Positions 6,914-9,007 of a stretch of 9,007 nucleotides of DNA are shown piece after piece; within the stretch, counting starts at the first letter, position 1, and the number at the start of each line of letters is the position of its first letter. The notes below the pieces were generated by a model. That model made no database searches. It saw nothing but the letters and a program-made list of their open reading frames with translations, and was not told the DNA's origin. Source of the DNA: Nevskia sp043781855 (GTDB lineage Bacteria > Pseudomonadota > Gammaproteobacteria > Nevskiales > Nevskiaceae); the NCBI GenBank assembly GCA_043781855.1, contig JAYWBB010000157.1:1-9007 (forward strand). The letters run 5' to 3'. The position numbers and the translations under genes are program-made.

Positions 6914-7221
6914 TCGTCGAAAGAGATTTTCGACGAGGGCATCGGTGGCTGTTGGCGGCCTTCGGGCATGAATTTGCCGTCGAACTTCGCCAGCGCATCG
7001 GCCCATGCGTCCCAGCTAAAGGACTTCTTCACCGGCTCCAGCACCACGCGCTCGCCTTCTTTCCAGATCCGCACTTCGGTGCCTTCCATGCGGAATTCCT
7101 TGGGCAGGCGCACCGCTTGCGAGGCGCCGTTGGTGAACAGACGCGCGGTCTTGCGCTCGCCGACAGCCTTGCGTTTCTTCGGCGTCGCCACGATGGATTT
7201 GATCTTCGCGGATGTCTTCAT
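6910..7221 (-). CDS. vapB: VapB-type AbrB/MazE-fold antitoxin
   Basis: This 103-residue protein has a swapped-hairpin (SpoVT/AbrB) DNA-binding domain at about 24-63: KTARLFTNGASQAVRLPKEFRMEGTEV, then VVLEP. It ends in a tail (64-103: WDAWADALAKFDGKF and beyond) of the kind that wraps VapC. VapB neutralises VapC and, alone or in complex, represses its own promoter; a perfect palindrome lies directly upstream (7231-7259). The ATG at 7219-7221 has GGAG six bases upstream. The AbrB domain is preceded by about 23 extra, lysine-rich residues (KIKSIVATPKKRKAVGER) that are uncommon in VapB proteins; a GTG at 7189-7191 could be an alternative internal start giving a shorter extension. It overlaps vapC by ATGA. 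Confidence 0.9.
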   Translation of the reverse strand: MKTSAKIKSIVATPKKRKAVGERKTARLFTNGASQAVRLPKEFRMEGTEVRIWKEGERVVLEPVKKSFSWDAWADALAKFDGKFMPEGRQQPPMPSSKISFDE

Positions 7222-7230
7222 TGCACACTC

Positions 7231-7259
7231 CGTAGTCTATACAGCGTGTATAGACTACG
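7231..7259. promoter_or_regulatory. Perfect palindrome, likely VapB/VapBC operator
   Basis: Two perfect 13-base arms (left CGTAGTCTATACA, right TGTATAGACTACG) flank a GCG centre. The palindrome lies 9 bases upstream of the vapB start and just before its Shine-Dalgarno. AbrB-fold antitoxins bind such palindromes in their own promoters. A weak promoter can be read on the minus strand: TTGTCG (near 7273-7278), 17 bases, then TAGTCT inside the first arm, so a bound repressor would cover the -10 box. The palindrome is certain; the binding partner and promoter are inference. Confidence 0.75.
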
Positions 7260-7286
7260 CCGCAGCCCCCATCTCGACAAACCCGC

Positions 7287-8729
7287 TCAGGCCTGTGTAC
7301 CGCCGACGGTCATGCTGTCGATCTTCACAGTCGGCTGGCCGACACCGACCGGCACGCTCTGGCCATCCTTGCCGCAGACGCCGACGCCGCTGTCGAGCGC
7401 GAGATCGTTGCCGAGCATCGACACGCGCGACAGCGCTTCGGGACCATTGCCGATCAGCGTCGCGCCCTTGACCGGCCGGGTGATCCGGCCGTTCTCGATG
7501 AGATAGGCCTCACTCGCGGAGAAGGTGAAGTTGCCGTTGGTGATGTCGACCTGACCGCCGGCGAAGTTGACGGCGTAAAGACCCTTCTCGACCGAGGCGA
7601 TGATCTCGCGCGGATCGTGCGGGCCGTTCAGCATGTAGGTGTTGGTCATGCGCGGCATCGGCAGGTGCGCGAAGGATTCGCGGCGGCCGTTGCCGGTCGG
7701 GGCAACGCCCATCAGGCGCGCGTTGAGCTTGTCCTGGATGTAGCCGCGCAGGATGCCGTTCTCGATCAGCGTGGTGCACTGCGAGGGCGTGCCCTCGTCG
7801 TCGAGCGTCAGCGAGCCGCGCCGGCCCGGCAGCGTGCCGTCGTCGACGATGGTGCAGAGCTTCGAGGCGACCGGCTGGCCGATGCGACCCGAATACGCCG
7901 AGGTTCCCTTGCGATTGAAATCGCCTTCGAGACCATGGCCGATCGCCTCATGCAACAGAATTCCGGGCCAGCCCGGGCCCAGTACGACGGTCATCGAACC
8001 GGCTGGCGCCGGCCCGGCTTCGAGCAGCATCAGCGCCTGGCGCACGGCTTCGGCGGCGTAGCGCTCAGGCGCATCGCCACCGAAAAAATCGGCGTATTCG
8101 CCGCGACCGCCGCCGCCGCTGGACGCCTGTTCGCGGCGGCCGTTCTGCTCGGCGATGACGGTGACGTTCATGCGCACCAGCGGCCGCACATCGGCGGCGA
8201 GCGTGCCATCGGAGCAGGCGACCATCACGATCTCGTGGCTCGCGGCCAGCGAGACCATGACTTGCGTGATGAGCGGATTGATCGCGCGCGCCGCCGTGTC
8301 GGCGCGCTTCAGCAATTCGAGTTTTTTTACCGTCACCCAGCCATCGAGCGGGCTCGTCGCCGGATACAAAGCCGCCGGATTCGGCGTGGCCATCGCGCTC
8401 AGGCTGCCGCTGCCGCCCTGACGGACGATGGCGGTCGCGGCCGAGGACGCGTCGGTCAGCGCCAGCAGCGTGAGTTCATCGGAATACGCGAAGCCGGTCT
8501 TCTCGCCGCTGATCGCGCGCACGCCGACACCTTGCTCCGTGTGGCTCGAACCGGATTTGACGATGCCGTCCTCGAAGAACCAGCTCTCCGAGACCGAGTT
8601 CTGGAAATAGAGATCGGCCGCGTCGATACCCGGCTTCATCAGCCCGGACAGCACGCGCTGGATTTTCGCATCGTCGAGCGATGCAGGTGCGAGCAGGGTT
8701 TGTTCGGCGAGCGTGAGAGCAGTGGTCAT
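7287..8729 (-). CDS. tldD: Metallopeptidase TldD
   Basis: TldD forms a heterodimeric zinc protease with TldE (PmbA) that trims unfolded peptides, matures microcins such as MccB17 and helps degrade the CcdA antitoxin. The 480-residue length matches the family. The zinc site is visible: HEAIGHGLEGDFNRKG with His260, Glu261 and His265, and the third ligand Cys452 in GVGVCGKDGQSVPVG; the C-terminus QPTVKIDSMTVGGT is typical. The N-terminal domain includes YFQNSVSESWFFEDGIVKSGSS-like sequence with the characteristic strand that selects extended substrates. The ATG at 8727-8729 starts at the expected position; its Shine-Dalgarno is weak (GGA about 9 bases upstream). TldE is not in the window. The vapBC operator lies 27 bases past its stop codon. 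The association of TldD with antitoxin degradation makes the vapB neighbour worth noting but does not prove a link. Confidence 0.95.
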   Translation of the reverse strand: MTTALTLAEQTLLAPASLDDAKIQRVLSGLMKPGIDAADLYFQNSVSESWFFEDGIVKSGSSHTEQGVGVRAISGEKTGFAYSDELTLLALTDASSAATAIVRQGGSGSLSAMATPNPAALYPATSPLDGWVTVKKLELLKRADTAARAINPLITQVMVSLAASHEIVMVACSDGTLAADVRPLVRMNVTVIAEQNGRREQASSGGGGRGEYADFFGGDAPERYAAEAVRQALMLLEAGPAPAGSMTVVLGPGWPGILLHEAIGHGLEGDFNRKGTSAYSGRIGQPVASKLCTIVDDGTLPGRRGSLTLDDEGTPSQCTTLIENGILRGYIQDKLNARLMGVAPTGNGRRESFAHLPMPRMTNTYMLNGPHDPREIIASVEKGLYAVNFAGGQVDITNGNFTFSASEAYLIENGRITRPVKGATLIGNGPEALSRVSMLGNDLALDSGVGVCGKDGQSVPVGVGQPTVKIDSMTVGGTQA

Positions 8730-8746
8730 GGCGTTGGGTCCGCGCT

Positions 8747-8787
8747 AAAAAAGAAAAGTTGAAGTCCTTCTCCCTCCGGGAGCAGGG
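8747..8787 (-). terminator. Possible terminator: REP hairpin plus loose T-run
   Basis: Read on the minus strand, a 9-base-pair stem with one mismatch (8766-8774 with 8778-8786, loop of 3) is followed about 9 bases later by TT and then TTTTCTTTTTT (8747-8757). The T-run is farther from the stem than in a standard intrinsic terminator. It may end or attenuate transcription from the hydrolase gene before tldD, but read-through is equally possible, and only about 17 bases separate the T-run from the tldD start. Confidence 0.3.
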
Positions 8788-8869
8788 TTGGAACGAGGGA
8801 CTCTCAAATTGGGAGCAATCCTGGATTGTAGAGTCCGTCACCCCCGCCCCTCTCCTGGAGGGAGAGGGG
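8766..8869. repeat. Pair of inverted REP-like palindromes (BIME-like)
   Basis: Two G+C-rich hairpins face each other. The left one is CCTTCTCCC-TCC-GGGAGCAGG (8766-8786, one mismatch). The right one is CCCCTCTCC-TGGAG-GGAGAGGGG (8847-8869, perfect 9-base arms). Read on opposite strands, the two halves align over about 40 bases: hairpin, then a G-rich segment, then GGACTCT (8798-8804) matching AGAGTCC (8830-8836). A third tight palindrome, CAATCC-T-GGATTG (8816-8828), marks the centre. Such CCTCTCCC/GGGAGAGG palindromes are typical of REP sequences dispersed through gammaproteobacterial genomes and mobilised by RAYT transposases. The copy number in this genome cannot be judged from one window. 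Confidence 0.75.
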
Positions 8870-9007
8870 AGACAAGCGTTATTCCGATCCTTCGTTGAGA
8901 TAGGGACGGAAAGCTCTGACGCAAGGCGTGGAGCTTCGGAACATCGACCTCGGCAACGGCGATGCCCTCGCCCGCCTCGCAACAATCCAGCACCTCGCCC
9001 CAAGGCC
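8838..9007 (-). CDS. Carbon-nitrogen hydrolase (nitrilase family), C-terminal fragment
   Basis: The frame entering at the right edge (first full codon 9003-9005) encodes 55 residues and stops with TGA at 8838-8840. It begins PWGEVLDCCEAGEGIAVAEV, then VDVPKLHALRQSFPSLSQRR. This matches the end of carbon-nitrogen hydrolases of the Nit/omega-amidase type (pattern PWG.VL...GEGV..AEiD...L..vR..lP.L..RR), which hydrolyse amides in the cytoplasm; the catalytic Glu-Lys-Cys are outside the window. The family usually ends shortly after RR. Here it continues with GITLVSPLPPGEGRG, and the codons for SPLPPGEG come from the right-hand REP palindrome. The gene is on the same strand as tldD, 108 bases upstream of it; a nitrilase homologue beside tldD is common in gammaproteobacteria. 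The exact substrate is unknown. Confidence 0.8.
   Translation of the reverse strand, partial: PWGEVLDCCEAGEGIAVAEVDVPKLHALRQSFPSLSQRRIGITLVSPLPPGEGRG

Noticed and set aside
6503..7006. Longer start for vapC (7006)
   Set aside because: PIN proteins begin at the YLLDSN strand; the extension is a shadow of vapB.
7617..8762. Plus-strand open frame (381 codons) opposite tldD
   Set aside because: It is antisense to a full-length tldD with its zinc site; the composition is Arg/Ala/His-rich and no motif is seen.
8476..9003. Minus-strand open frame (175 codons) over the right end
   Set aside because: It runs out of phase through the hydrolase end, the REP pair and the tldD start, and shows no domain. 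The hydrolase fragment in the neighbouring frame is the recognisable one.
1..9007. CRISPR array, tRNA/rRNA genes, insertion sequences, prophage or defence island
   Set aside because: No regular direct repeats with spacers, no cloverleaf with a CCA end, no transposase or integrase, and no other defence gene beside the CHAT protein or the toxin-antitoxin pair were seen.

Overview
The window looks like a piece of a G+C-rich gammaproteobacterial chromosome, most likely from the Xanthomonadales/Lysobacterales. This is an inference from the gene content (rsmD-coaD, tldD next to a carbon-nitrogen hydrolase, REP-type palindromes) and the strong G/C preference at third codon positions. Every gene I can support is on the minus strand, so transcription runs from high to low coordinates. 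No RNA gene, CRISPR array or insertion sequence was seen.

Right end (9007 to 7287): the last 55 codons of a carbon-nitrogen (nitrilase-type) hydrolase, then a pair of inverted REP-like palindromes, then a complete tldD metallopeptidase gene. One REP half lies inside the 3' end of the hydrolase gene and encodes its last residues.

Middle (7259 to 5440): a near-perfect operator palindrome, then vapB-vapC-rsmD-coaD. Each junction in this chain is a 4-base ATGA or GTGA overlap. A type II toxin-antitoxin module therefore leads, and appears translationally coupled to, two housekeeping genes: the 16S rRNA G966 methyltransferase and phosphopantetheine adenylyltransferase of CoA synthesis.

Left part (5439 to 1): a relatively A+T-rich spacer of about 190 bases, then three genes again joined by ATGA overlaps. 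They encode a large exported PPC-like/TPR/CHAT caspase-like protein, a divergent ECF-type sigma factor, and a one-pass membrane anti-sigma-like protein with no zinc-binding motif. A lipoprotein gene follows after 128 bases and runs off the left edge. The topology (predicted periplasmic CHAT protease, anti-sigma with a periplasmic domain, cytoplasmic sigma) suggests a proteolytic envelope-signalling circuit. That circuit is a hypothesis and is the most interesting content of the window.
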